From Morchella semilibera (Eukaryota > Ascomycota > Pezizomycetes > Pezizales > Morchellaceae): DNA of 64,000 nucleotides. Shown here piece by piece: positions 28,001 through 41,304 of this stretch. Below the pieces are notes generated by a model. It saw only the letters and a program-made list of their open reading frames with translations. It was not told the DNA's origin and made no database searches. Made by a program: the position numbers and the translations under genes. The stretch covers positions 2,914,001 through 2,978,000 of the forward strand of contig CM018604.1 in assembly GCA_009192285.1 (NCBI GenBank). The letters run 5' to 3'. Positions within the stretch are counted from its first letter, which is position 1. Every line of letters starts with the position of its first letter.

Positions 28001-31000
28001 GCATACATACCCGTTCAAATGAAACATCTGCGAGTGATTACATATGTACCTGTCGTCACATACATGTGTTTCATAGATGCGTGTGTGTGTGTTGATAGAC
28101 TTATATATTCAGGTACCGTATGTATATATCTCGTGTGTAGTATGGAGTCAATTAAATAGAATTTAAGGAGGAGGAGGGGGGTCAATTTTGATCTCGGTAG
28201 GAGGTACAGGTATGTACTCTATTGGAGGCCGTGACTTTTATATCGGACGCACAGCAGCAGCATCCGAACCACGGTCATGCGAGGTAACTGAGTCGACGTC
28301 GGCAGCCAGATTAGATCTGTACCCTCCTCTCTTCTGGTATCCAAACCCGAGATACACATTGTGATGCATTGTAGGTAGAGTGCCTGCTATAATATAGGAA
28401 CATGGGGATGGGTTAGTAGTAGTACCTATTCCAACAGGCGAACCTCCGCGATATTTTGTCTCATATCTCGACTCACTAGTCATCACTCGGTTGTGTTGTT
28501 GGTGCTAGTACCTGGTTTAAACCTGCATACAGAACCACTCCTCCGGCTGTACTCTGACATTCCTGTGATATTCGACGATCAATAATAACGTGGCCGGCCT
28601 TTTCCAATTCACAACATACACACGCAATCGACCCCTCCGCGTGCGCCGATGACGATGTAATGGGGGGAGGGGGGGGTTATTTTCAGCAACAGTTGAAAAA
28701 AAAAAGGAAGAAGGTCTCTGTCTATGTATCTGATCCGTAAGCCAACCAGAACACGTGTAGCCGGGGGTACGGCGGTGGATCATCATCCAACTGCTAACTT
28801 GCTGCTGGCCAACCAGCGGCCTGCAACAACCGCCGCCGCACTTACAAGGCGAAGGAGAAAAAGCTCCGGCCGATGGACCATCTTCCCTCTTATTCGTTTT
28901 TTTTTTTTTATAATTTTTTTTTTTTTTTTGCGGGCCAACTAGAGTACATGGAGGATCTGATGGGGATTCCTATTCCTGATTATGATCCCTTCTGTGCCAC
29001 TGGTGATGGTCGTGGGATGGGCGTTTAAAATCTGCGAGTTTCTGTTTTTAGAGGTTCTGTCTTTAATCGGAGGATTAGGGGGACATATTCTAACTCAAAC
29101 ATAGGACAATCTCTCATAGAGGTACGCGTATATAAATTCAGGACGCCAGAGGCGGGAGTGGCCTTAATAAAAGGAGATATATGAGAGGGGGGCTTTTTTT
29201 TTCTTTCTTTGCATTGTACCATAAATGTGATTGGGGGAGGTTTGAGTGTGAAAGAGGCGTACCAGATAATATTACATGGGTAAACAAACACATATTTGCT
29301 CATGTAGAGAGCAAGCAATACATGTATTCCAGCCATATTTTGCCGGGGTAAATAGGTTTAGCTACGACATGTAGATGTCATAGCCTATCTGCCCTATCTG
29401 CCCTATCTGTTTATTGTTCCACACATAGGGTTCTCATTTTGGAAAGCTTAAGGGGTGTGTGGTGGAGGTTCGCCTCGAAAAAAAAAAAAAAAAAAAGAGT
29501 CAGCCAGCCGGATATGAAAGAAGGAAGGGATATCGATCGATGGGCCTGGCCAGGCTCATGGTACTCTCGGATAATTATCCTACCTACCACTTGGCCTATT
29601 TCGATGTCCGAAGCGGCGTAAACAAGGCTGATCAATTCCCAGGGGGGGGGGGGGGGTTACTCAGTGTGAGGTGGTGGATGGAAGAGGGGATTCACAAACT
29701 TCTTCCTCTTCTCCTTCCCCGCATTGAAGGGCGGGTCACGGGGCAGACGCCCCCCCCCCCAATCCCTCGTATGGTGGAGGTGGGAGACGCAACCCTATTC
29801 TTTATTACTATTCTTTGCTTTTGCTCTAGAACGCAAGAAGGTCGAGCGAGACATTGAGTACGAATATTATTACTCTAGGTCATGCAGTGTCAACCATGCT
29901 CTCATCATTTCAGTGCTTGAATTAGGAGAGGAAACGAATTTATGGAGATGATTCCCATCGATACATCGTAGCCTTGGATAAATGTTCCCTTTGACGAGTG
30001 AGACGTTATATGAATTTCAAACAATAGGGAAAAGGATGTTGCCCCCCATATTAACGCGCGACAGGGGTATCACAAGCAAAAGGAACACACAAGTCAAAAC
30101 CCGGCCGCTTTGATCACTCGTTTTACTGACACACGCTAGAGCCCCTGATCCGCACCGTACACACACACATTCGCTGCTTGCTTGCTTGCCTACTGCTACT
30201 GCGTTCTTGTCAATTTTTGCGAACGCCACCCACGAGCAAGGGAAAGCAGGAAGAAAAAGCAAAGGAGGCCGAGAGGTTTGGGGAATTGGCCGAGGAGGAA
30301 CGATGGGTGGATGAGAGGACGACAGCTCATCAAGGCGCGTCCTGGCCTTGTATTTTATTTCCCCCCCACCCCCAATGGAATGTTTATGAGGAAATCAGAA
30401 TTTCAGGTAATTGATGGTGAAGCGTAAAAACAATAGATCTGGTTCTTGAAGTTTGTTCCAAGTTTTGAAGCTCTTCTCTCCTTCGTCTTCTTTTTTCCAT
30501 CTCCTCCGTGCGTCTCGTGGGAATCTCTCTCTTTTGTACCTGCATATTTCCCTCCTGCAGAATACCTCCCCCAGCGTAGACCTCAGAAATAACGAAGCGC
30601 TCCCCATCTCTCATCCCCCCTCCCCTCATCCCCCATCCCATCCAACGTGTCAGTGCTGGGCTGGTACATACGTCCCGGGCCTAACTCGATCAGGGTTCAG
30701 TTGATAAGCTTAAGGACTGGAAACCGTTTTTTTTTTTTTTTTTTTGTTGATCAAGTCAACCGCAACCACATTTGAATCTGTAATTCATTGTTTCCATCTT
30801 TCTGTGTTTTGTAATATCAAGAGTCCGGGGCTAACGTTGTATTTTTTTTCTTGACGCTGGCGGGGAAGGGTTCGGTGCAGTCTTGTTTTTATTTTATTTC
30901 TGCCTGCTCGATCGAGGTTTTTGGGCGTAAGCTTGAGGTTGATTAATATTGCTTCACTGCTGGTACAGTTGGAAGCCAGTTTACAGGCTGCTGTTTAAAA

Positions 31001-32100
31001 AAGAAAAAAAATTTTCTCTCTCTCAAAAAAAAAAGTAGAAGGAGAAAAGTAGAAACCAGGTGTCTTTGTGCTCTTTCTGTCTCTCACTCACCCACCCTCT
31101 CTCTCTCTCACCTCATCATCAAACTTGCACTACGTGCAGAACTCACGATAACTCCAATTCCTATATCTAGAAAAGAAAAGAAAGTAACCCGCAGCTGCCG
31201 CCCTTGCAACCCGGTCTCATCTGGTCTTGGAACTCGGACGTTCTGTCTAGCTAGAACTGTAGCTAGATACATGTAGGTGTACCTTACCTACCTACACCTC
31301 AAGTTCGAGACGCTGCATGATAATTCTTCAGTAACACTTTCTCTGGCAGCATATCACTAGCAGCGGGGAAAAAAAGGGAAGGGAAAAAAAAGGATATCAC
31401 GCCCTTCCAAAATACTATCTAAATTTAAGAAAGTCAGATCTACCCACTTGTCAACACTATCTATCCGGGCCATCAATTACTATCATTGCTTTTTTTTTTG
31501 TTCCTATTCGATTTGGGTTGTACAATTGTATGGGCACTCTCTCCCACCCCCCCCCCCCCCTCTCACTACTCACTCACTTCTGCACCTCCCTTCTCACCTT
31601 CTCGATTCTCTCTCGTGAAAAAATTGGGCTCATCTTCTCTTACACCACGCTACGATACAGAGACCAGCAGCTAGTTGAGTACAGTAGATCTTGCTACTGC
31701 TTCTCTTCCCTACCCTGCCCCGCCCTCCACACCACCCCCCCCCCCCGGTTGGCCCTAATACTACTACTTACATACCTCTGTTACTGCAATCCTACAGAAA
31801 GCAAGCAAGCTTCTGCACACACGCGCTCACTTTCATAGAGTACTCACTCTACCTATAGCAAGTAGCAAGCAAGCAGCAATCAATCAATTATCGGGGCCCC
31901 CCTCAACCTCCCCCCCCCCCTCTCTCTCTCATACTACACATCCACACACACACCCCTTGAAATAATTAGGTTTCCAAAAACATAGAAGTAAAATAATAAA
32001 AAGCACTAGGGACAAAGACTTTTTTAGAAAAGAAATAATTCAAGGGCAGGGCTAGCTAGGGGAGAGAGAATTCCACATACCCCTCCCCTCTCCTCCTAGA
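25082..32100. other. 7-kb region without recognisable genes
   Basis: No exon with family resemblance or convincing splice partners was found. The DNA is rich in simple sequence: poly-C/G runs of 9-15 (for example 26038-26047, 27969-27982, 29642-29655), poly-A/T runs (29479-29496, 30727-30745), CATGC pentamers (27280-27302), GGCT tetramers (27471-27496) and GGAT repeats (27531-27545). TACATGTA occurs at 25340, 25430, 27157, 29319 and 31268. The last 1.5 kb before BEM3 is strongly pyrimidine-rich and is probably its promoter and 5' UTR. A short open frame at 30182-30427 was not accepted. Confidence 0.5.
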
Positions 32101-35100
32101 ATGTCACACCGGCCCCAAACGATGCCACCAGCCTCTGGCCATGGTCGCGGTGGTGGTGGTGGCCCGGGGCAGGAATTGCAACAACTAGAGCACCAGGATC
32201 GGCTGCGGGACCTGAATGCTACCAAACTCCACCAGCAGCAGTATTACTACAACCCACACCCGCCGCACCCACCACACCCCCAATTTTACTGCAACCAGCA
32301 GCAGCAGCAGCAGCAGCAGCACCAACCCCAAGCTTTGAATTCGCGGGTGTTGAACAGGAGTAATTATAGCAGAGAGGATCAAGAAGCATCAGCACTAGAA
32401 GAAGGACTGGAGAGAGGAGATCTGGCACGGAAGGAAGTGCAGGCTACTACTACCACTACTGCTGCTTCTACGCCAATTACTAGTGCAAGACTACCGCCCC
32501 AACAGTCACCGCGCTTCCCACCACGCGCTCGCGAACCACAACCACTGACAAGACAGAATCAACCACCACTACTACTCGACCACAGAGAAGGAGCTGGAAG
32601 GATTGGAACGGGACCTCCTGCAGAGTATAATAATAATAATAATACTGCAACTACTACTACTACTACTACAACTGTTTCTACAAATACAGGAGGAGGAGGA
32701 GGAGGAGGCTTGATCACAATTACTACTACGCCTGCAAGATCTACATTCAACCACCGGCAACAGCCACAGTCAGGTACGCCCACCACTTCTTCCCAGCATC
32801 AGAACCAACTTGAGAGGCTAGCGGTGGAGGCTTCTCATATTGCCGGTGTACTCTCAGGGACATATCCCTTGAATAACTGTAATAATAACCCTGCTTCTGC
32901 TACTGCTGCTTCTACCACAGAACACTACAATCCTCATTCCAACCACAACCATCAACCTCCTAGTACGCCCCCGACAATAACCTACCCCTCAGTTCCAAAA
33001 TCCCTTTCAAATAACTCTGCCATCACCAACAGTAGTGGTAAACCCCAACAGCAACACCTTTCGGTTCCCGAGGTCCTGTTGTCAACCGCCGCAACCGCAA
33101 CATCCTCAATGCCACCATCACAATTTGCAAATCGTCCTCCGCCGCGGACCTCATCCATCGATTCGGCCATTTCAACTGTTTCCCGGCACTCTACAGATGG
33201 CAACACCACTAGTAGCAGCGGTGGCGGCAGCAGCAGCAACAACTCCGCCCCTACACCCACAGAGATCCAGACGCTGATAGAGACGGCAGGATCGGCCGAG
33301 GCCCTGATCGGTTATATGCTGAAGGAGAAGGCATCGGCGGCGACACAAAACGCGCAGCTGTGGAAACTGGTAGATAAGCAACGGGCCATGATCCTGGGAC
33401 TCAACAAAGATCTCGAGCAAGCGCTCAAGGACAAGGAACGGTATCGTAGAAAGCTAAAGGAGCAGTTAGGAATCATCCCGCCGGTGCCGAGTTCCTCAGC
33501 AGCGATAATGGCGGCGAGGGCCGCGGCGGCGGTGGAGGGCGCGGAGGAGCATGAGGACTCGCCGGTGGAGAGTTATTCGTTGATTAGATCCGAGTCGATG
33601 CCGCTGCCGGAGCGAGGAAGTGCATTCAGTGGCGGGCTAGAAATCTCGTATCCGGAGGCTATGGAGACGCTGGAGGAACAGCAGGGACCGTCGTCACCGG
33701 TGGCAGCCCGCAACGGGGCGCTCACGCCAGAGAGTGTCAGGACGCCGCTGGGGAGCCAACACTCCGATTCCCCAAGGTCAAAGGAGGGTGGTGGCAGGGC
33801 ACAACTGTCGCCGAGGGCTCAGGAGATGTACGTGCCCAAGGATGAGTCAATAAATGCCGATAATGCCCCATTCCAGTACCCGGTGAGCTCTGCAAAGATC
33901 GCATCAAGGGCCCACCATCTGATGAAGCTGGGAATCTCGACAAACGTCGCACCCGCATCTGGACTAGGGAAATCGCCGGTTAGGAAAGCCCCACCGGCAC
34001 CATTGGCACTAACGTCACCCTTGAGCGCGACCAGGACTCAGCTTCACTCGGAAGATGAGGAGGAGGACGATGAGTACGAGGATGATAATGTGTCGATTCA
34101 CGAGATACCGGGCTATTTGCAGCGATCAGAAGGAGAGGGGGAAGGAGAGGGAGGGAGAGAGGTTACTGTGACGGAGGATCAAAATAATGACAACGCAAAC
34201 ATTGAGAGGATGCCCGCTTATGACAGGCGCACCAGCTGGACGCATACGCCCATAGATAAGAAGGGCCCGCCAAGTCTAGCACTTCTCCCGAGCGTGAATA
34301 TACCACATGGTGTGCCGACCCCACGCTTCCAGGAACGTCAGCTTGCCTCACTTGCGCCCCCAATGATCCACACCGGAAAGCCATTTTCTCCTGGCATCTC
34401 CGCCGACGGTTCGGGCATTCGACAGCAGTTTGCGAGAGTCCCATTACCGAGTCCTGGGCTGCCAAGCTCCCCAAGGCCGATTGACAGGCCCATGAATTCG
34501 CCCAAGCCTAAACAACGGCCCCAGTCTCCCGGCTCCCCCAATGTAAACAATCCCTTGTCCCCACGTCTTGCGGTCGCTCCGGTGCCATTTCAACCTAGTA
34601 CGCCTCGTGGGCTTATGCCACAAAGCTTGAATGCACCATTGCGCTCGCCGCTTCCTAAAGGCCATGAGAAGAGTGATTCAACTACCAGCCACGGCTCTAT
34701 GGAGGACCAGATAATCACCCTCATAATCCAGCCCAGCGCCATTAACTCTGTCGACTGCCGGGTTGTGTCTTCGCGCATGCGCCCCTCCAGAGCTAGTATG
34801 CTCCCCGGCAGCAAGCCAAGAGGATCAGAAAGTGACTCCGTATTCACGCTTGGTGTCTTTTCACGGGGATCTGGTGGCGAGATTCTACGTGTCGAAAAGG
34901 ATGTTGGCGCACTTCCAGCACTAGACGCAATCCTTCGCAAATTCATATCATTCAACGCCAAGCTTCCGGACCGCGCGCTGTTTACTGGTCACGCACCGGC
35001 AAGGATAGACTCAAGAAGGGCAGCGGTGGATGAATATTTTGCAGGGGTCTTAGGAGCAACAATGGATGAGCGTGCAGCGCTAGCGCTGTGCCAGTTTTTC

Positions 35101-36848
35101 TCCACAGATGTCGTAGATCACATACCCAGCACTGACGTTGCAGGATCCATTAAGGATGGTTGCAGCATTGCCAGTGGTGTACAAGGGAGGCCGCAGAAAG
35201 AAGGATATCTTACAAAGCGTGGCAAGAATTTTGGAGGGTGGAAAGCACGCTACTTTGTACTTAACGGGCCTGTGCTGAAGTACTACGAGGTTCCCGGTGG
35301 TGCGCACTTGGGTCAGATTAAGCTTCAGAGCGCGCAGATTGGGCGGCAATCGCAGAGCCAGAAGGTAAAAGAGCCTTTGGAGGGCGAGACAGACACGGAG
35401 AGCCAATACCGGCATGCATTTTTGATCCTGGAGCCGAAGCGGAAGGATTCATCAACGCTTGTACGGCACGTGCTGTGTGCGGAAAGCGATGCGGAGCGGG
35501 ATGAATGGGTCGATGCCCTGATGCAATATGTGGATAAGCCAGATGCGTCAGAAGATGCGTCGAGTAAGGAAAGCCGTGATAAGAAGAAGCGCTATGGACC
35601 GAAGAACAAGGAAAACAAGGACTTGCAGACCATTGAACAAGATAAGCTACATGCGCTAGGATATGAGCAGACTACACCTGGTCCTGAACCCGCCCGAGGC
35701 CCTACGCCGGAGGAGCTCCAGAGGATGCGGAATACCCCATCGCCTCAAAACTCGATTTCCTCATCAATAATTGCCACAGGGTCTTCCTCGACCATCACAG
35801 CGCCGACACTTCAGCCTGCACCGGAGCGCACAGCAAATGCAAAGCAGATCTCGGCGCCGACCAACGGATCTGTAATTTCAGATCTTGCAGCATGGGGCGC
35901 GAAGCTGACACACAGCGAGCAGAAAGCGGCAAAGAAGCGCAGCATCTGGGGATTTAGGCAGAGGTCTTCATCAGATCTGGACGGTCACCACCTGGGAAGC
36001 ACGTCATATCATCAAATTGGCGAGAGACTCAATAGGAATGTCTTTGGCGCGACGTTGGAGGAAGCTGTGCACCTCAGTAAACCATTTGGGGTTACAGTAT
36101 CATTGCCGGCTGTCGTGTACCGATGCATTGAGTACTTAGAGGCCAAGGATGCCGCGAGTGAGGAGGGTATCTTTAGGCTGAGCGGGTCGAATGTGGTCAT
36201 CAAGGGCTTGAGAGAGAGGTTCAATACTGGTGAGTAGCACCCCCACCCCCGGGTTTGCAGGTGAGATGATACTGACTGGGTATAGAATCGGATTTCAATC
36301 TATTGAACAACGACGAGTACTATGATGTACATGCGGTTGCCGGGCTTTTGAAGCTTTACTTGAGGGAGCTACCAACAAATGTTCTCACCACTGAGCGGAG
36401 AGAGGAGTTCGTCAAAGTTACAGAGATGGACGATAAGGCGAGCAAGATTGCAGTCTTGAATGAACTCGTCCATAGCCTACCAATTGAGAACTTTGAGCTT
36501 CTGAGAGCTCTGTCGGGACATTTGTTGAGGATTGTAGAAAACTCTGACGTCAACAAGATGACGATTAGGAATGGTACGTTCGGGTCATATACGTATATTC
36601 GTTGCTTTAGATTACTAATACCCTCGATATGTAGTTGGTATCGTGTTTTCCCCAACACTCAACATCCCCGCCCAGGTCTTCTCTATGTTCCTCCATGAGT
36701 ACCGCCACATATTTGTCCGCCCAGAGGAGCAATATCCTGCTGAACGCGACCTCCCGCAATCTCCCTCCCGGGAGACCCATGATAATCGACCCATGATTAC
36801 TGGCCCAATGCAGCAATCTGCACAGCAACCCCAGCAACCGCCCGTTAT

Positions 36849-36919
<71 letters not shown>

Positions 36920-37325
36920 TGATTCACTACCCTAGCCCCGTTCCTCCCACCCCAGGACTTCCGCTCAAGACGCCGCTCCCAAACATAGTACAGGAGCCGC
37001 AGACGCCAAGGACTGTCGCGGCGAGCTATGAACCTGACTACTCGCAGATGTTTACGCCCTCGCAGTCGGAGTTTCCAAGAACCCCGCTACCAGTCGAGGT
37101 AACGCAGGGAGAGGCGGGGGCGAGTGGGCTAGGGCCGGAGAAGGGGGGTAGGCAGAGGAGGAGAGAGAGCTCCATGATGTTCATGATGGGTGGCATGAGA
37201 AATAAGAGTTCATTTGTAGTACCAAAAGGTTAGTCCAAACTGCTAGTTATCGAAATCTTTAAAGGATAAATGCTGACTGATTTGCTTGTGTAGCGATGGT
37301 AATGGAGGATAGTGTATATGAATGA
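32101..37325 (+). CDS. BEM3: Bem3-like Rho GTPase-activating protein (PX-PH-RhoGAP)
   Basis: This is a Cdc42/Rho GAP acting at sites of polarised growth; PX and PH domains bind phosphoinositides and the RhoGAP domain stimulates GTP hydrolysis. Four exons, 32101-36229, 36286-36573, 36635-37228 and 37294-37325, join in phase to 1680 residues. Residues 1-390 are low complexity (Gln, Asn, Thr, Pro, His). A coiled coil follows at about 395-460 (LWKLVDKQRAMILGLNKDLE). The PX domain lies at about 865-1005, PH at about 1030-1147 (KEGYLTKRGKNFGGWKARYF), RhoGAP at about 1310-1505. The arginine finger is in EEGIFRLSGS, and introns 1 and 2 interrupt the RhoGAP domain. A 23-Gln run follows the domain. At 1680 residues it is much longer than yeast Bem3 because of disordered insertions. 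The domain order matches Bem3 and related filamentous fungal proteins. Confidence 0.92.
36850..36918 (+). repeat. CAG/CAA repeat encoding 23 glutamines
   Basis: A continuous trinucleotide run in exon 3 of the RhoGAP gene, mostly alternating CAA and CAG. A shorter glutamine run from CAG repeats lies at about 32296-32320 in exon 1. Length is probably variable between strains. Confidence 0.95.
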
Positions 37326-39762
37326 TTTACTATCACTACTATCCATTAATTCTTCGCCAAACTTGAAGAAAAGGGGTTTTTTTAAATCATAATGGGAAAC
37401 ATGGGCACTTATTTTTTTTTTCTTGCTGGAGTTATTTCTTTTTGCTACTTTTTGCGTGTTTCCTTGCGTTCTCTCTCTCTTTCTCTTTTTTTCAGGTTGA
37501 TGGGGCTCAAGGCTATTTTCTTGCCATTTACTTTCTTTCTTTTGGTTTCTTTCTGTTCTATACGCACCCTCGCTTTACATATCTCTTTTCTTTTTGCTTT
37601 CCGGGAAACCACTTTACTTTGGGCCTCTAGAAGGGGGGGGGGGGGAGGCGGGGGTCAGCTATTATACGCACGCGTTGGTGTCTGCATTGTTTGTTGGTGT
37701 AGCCATATGTCTGGCCGGCGTACACGGGTGTAATTCGTACAGCGGGAATGACTTACTGGCTGGTTATTGCTTCTGCCCCTTTCCACTCGCTTTCGGGAAG
37801 GGGGATGGGATCTACTTACATCTTTGGCTTCATTTTGTGTTATTAGTTTACTTTCTTGTACGGGGATTCTACACATACTTATGTTGTAAACATTGGTCGG
37901 ATAGATTGAGTTTCTTTCTTCTACTTCTTTTTTTTTTTTTTTGGCTTTCTTTCTTATTTATCTTAGGCCTGGCGGAAGGGAAGGGAAATGAGAGAATATA
38001 TTATAAGCTACGCTGTCGAAGTTCGGTGGCGCCGTTGATGTCGGAGATGAAGTGGGCGCCAAGAACGAGTGATGGCCTGTGAGCAGTCTAGCCCAATTCA
38101 GACTCCTGCGGAGATGGACATTGGGTTACAAGACCTGTAAAATGCAATCTCCCCCAAACCCCCCAAAACCTGTGCTGCTGGTCTGGGCTTGACTGTAGTT
38201 GGTAAATGGTACTGATGCCCCCCCACAACCACAAGCCCAAAACCTAGAGAGTGGTAGAAAGAGCTCAAGTTATCATCTCGTCTGTCTTCTTACTACCTAG
38301 TACCCCTCTTGTTTGCATGAAATCAATCCACTGGGGGGGTAATATTTCTGCGGTTGTCTGAACCGGTGCCTGCCACCCTAGACTTTCCTGGCGTCTAGAA
38401 GTCTGATCATATAAAGGTTCCTGGTTAATTAGCAGGTCGGTGATCTACATCTTGAAAATATTATGCCTGTACCGGGGGCCTGTCCGTTGCTTACGTACAT
38501 GTATCTTGGCAGATCCGCCCCGCCGCTGGCGTTGCAGAATATAAACCACCACGGGCAAGCCAAAAACCATAAAAGTAAATAACTGCGGTCACCTGGAGGG
38601 TTGACTGAGTTGGTCTCCCGCTCAACGCCACTCACCTCCAACCCCGGGCCCGCCATCGACACCAGGGAACCATTTAGAAAGCTGTCCCTGGGTGGGGGAC
38701 ATAAGTCTTTTATTCTAGTTACTTTTTCCTTTCCTTTCCTTTTTTTTTTTACTTCTTTCTTGCTTTGCCTAAAGGTTAGCGAAGTGTTACCAGGCCCACG
38801 TTTAACCGCAGGGAAAGTCCTCAACCCATTATACCCCCTGTCAGTGTTGAGCAACAGCTCTGCCCGAGTTACAAACTAGCCTCAGGCACATGTAGGTGGA
38901 ACAGTTTCTCTTGTATTACCCCCAGGGCGAGGCGTTTGAGGCATAACGCTGAAGCTGAATATATAATACATAAAGTTAGGGTAATAGACTATAGGTCAAA
39001 TAAAAACAAGTAGGAGCTATCAGTTTATGCGTCATAGAATATCACTCACTACTTATTCCAACCGTGCTAGGATTTTTTTTTTGTTTAATCCCGTGCTAGA
39101 TTTAGTTTAGTATTCCTGTTCCTATCAGTCATTGCTTTAGATGCGGATATAGTTGTCTATGTAAGGCTTAATTTCTCTTCCAAGATTTCTGGCTTACTAC
39201 GTAAGGGTGGTGGGGGGGGGGGGGAATCCGAGCGAGGGGATTCGATGACACTATGCGCTATGATATCAATTAGGCTGATTAATCCTATAATAGAGGAATT
39301 AATTCGTATGGGAGATCTGTTAGTAAAGCCACACCAAACTTCTTAGCGGGGGGGGGGGGGGGTTACTGACAGACCAAGGGATACTGAAAACATCTACTAA
39401 TGAAGAATTATGTTGAGCACCGGTTGAGTTTCATATGCTGCTAAAGATGTCACATAAAAGGTATAAAACTAACTAATGCAAACGCACACAGCAATTCAAT
39501 GACCTGCTGTCAAATATACTTGTAAATCGACCTGCCTTTCAGGTATTGTACCCATTTCAGCGCCAGCTCCGGAAACCTATTGGGTACAGGTACAGGAAGA
39601 GGAGTAAGAGGAAGAGGAGGAAAAAAGGGGGAAAAAGAGCACTCATGATGACGCGGAACATTGGGAAGATAAAATTAGATCCTAATCTTCAAGAACCCAC
39701 TTGTCAGCTTAACCAAAGCGCCGCAAAAGATAATAAACCAAGACACCAACTTACCTTTTTCC
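37326..39762. other. Intergenic, no gene seen
   Basis: T-rich DNA follows the BEM3 stop (37410-37500, 37925-37945). Poly-G runs lie at 37628-37645, 39212-39223 and 39348-39362. TACATGTA is at 38496 and a copy of the 17-bp motif at 38066-38082 on the minus strand. Confidence 0.5.
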
Positions 39763-40666
39763 TTAGGTAGATTCCTCCTCAATCCTAATATCATCCTCAC
39801 TCTCCTCCTCCAACTCTCCGCCCCCGCTCTCTCTCTTCGCCTCCCTCTCCTCCTTCCTCTCCTCCTTCCTCTCCTCCTTCCTCTCCCACACCTCCTTCTC
39901 CCTCTTCTCACGTAATAGCCGTTTCTTCTTCCAGACCTCGCTTTCGCCATTGTTGAAGTTAAGATACCCCCTCTCATTCCTGCAGATGAAGCACGACTTC
40001 TTCCTGCAGGCCCTTGGCAGCGTGTAGCTCGAGAAATTGATACTCGAGTCGATCTCGAGACGGAGCCTCGACGGGATGACCTCGGTGGTGTCAACACGGT
40101 ACTTGATTGTCGACATGCGGAGGCCGGCTTCGTACCACTCGAGCGCGGCTTGCGACATAAAGCTAAAGAGGTTCGGGGCGGTGACGCGGATCTATATTTT
40201 AGGTGCAGATACTCCCCCAATCGTTATTCGTGTTGAGAGGATCGTTAGGGAGGGAAAGGAGGAGGGGGGAGGGATGTTTTTTTTTTGGGGTAGTACGTAC
40301 GAGGTGAGATTTCCCATTGTCGTAGACCAGATGATACAGCTTCATACCGGTGCTGGTATGGTACTTTGTGATTCTGACGGCATGCATGGTGGCTTCGGTG
40401 TGATGTAGTGGCTGTCCTCGTTTTAATGCACGGATGAGTTTTGGGTCTTGGGTGTTCGGGTCTTGAGCATTTGGGACCTGAGATTTCGGGACCTGAGGCT
40501 TTGGGGCGAGTGAAGACTGGATAAGCTTCGAGTCGGCTTTGGTGGCTCTCACACCGTTCTTAGAAGTAGAGGCTATAGGGACATTTTATCAACTGCCTAT
40601 GATACCAAGACGATGTATATCGAATGAGCGGGAAGAGAGATGAGTGTGGGATAACTTACTGCCCAT
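39763..40666 (-). CDS. Unknown basic/acidic-tailed protein, 235 residues
   Basis: Three exons are inferred: 40666-40660 (ATG GGC A), 40572-40301 and 40191-39763, all in phase with GTAAGT or GTACGT donors. The family is not recognised. An N-terminal Pro/Gln/Asp linker has an imperfect repeat of about six residues (PNAQD, PNTQD). A folded-looking core follows (KLYHLVYDNGKSHLIRVTAP, then FMSQAALEWYEAGLRM), then a cysteine pair (CRKKSCFICRNERGY) and a very charged C-terminal helix of Lys/Arg/Glu repeats ending in an acidic tail. Two Cys-x-x-Cys-like positions hint at metal binding but are too few to assign a zinc finger. The tiny first coding exon makes the start uncertain. The charged helix suggests a coiled coil or nucleic-acid contact; this is inference only. 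Confidence 0.6.
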
Positions 40667-41304
40667 GTTTCAGAGAGTTATGCTTTGATGGGGGTATTCT
40701 CGGGGATGAATTAGACGTAACAGATGCTATTTCTGAGGAGATAGACTAGAGCACATATTTAAAACTTATTTAGTTTTTTTTTATCATAAACATCGGAACA
40801 TGGAGAAGATAACGTTTGGTTTTAGAGACTTACACTTGAAAGCGTTGATTTCAGAGTTGTATACCACTCGCTCGTTCTTTCTTCCACCACGAAGCTACCA
40901 GACCACAACTACATGTAGTTGGAGCTACGGTGAAGTACAGTCAGTATTCACCCCCGAACGATTCAAAAGCTCACAAAAAGCTCAAAGTTACATTGTTGTT
41001 GTTGTTGTTGGATATTCAATATTTACAAAAAGCCAGTTAGGAATAAAAAGAGAGGAGGGAGCAAGACACCGGAAATCACTCGTGTTGGGGAGCTATCTGC
41101 CTGTCACGTGCACGTTACACGATTAGCGGTTAGCGGTTAGCCCCAACTTCTAAAGTCGTTTGTGAGCACAGGAAAAATTTCAACAGAGCCTCAACTACAT
41201 GTAGTACCTTGGTCGAAACAACCTCTACGTCTATATAGTAGTATCTATATATCCTTCTCTCCACTCTACAAATCAGCCTGAAAAATAGCAGATACCAGTT
41301 CACA
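40667..41304. promoter_or_regulatory. Divergent region upstream of BUD23
   Basis: Separates the unknown minus-strand gene from BUD23. It contains TACATGTA at 40910 and 41196, the second about 110 bp before the BUD23 ATG, and a GTT microsatellite at about 40995-41010. Confidence 0.4.

Noticed and set aside
30182-30427. Plus-strand open frame with a Lys/Glu-rich stretch.
   Set aside because: Two frames are equally open and the composition reflects simple repeats; no splice partner or family.
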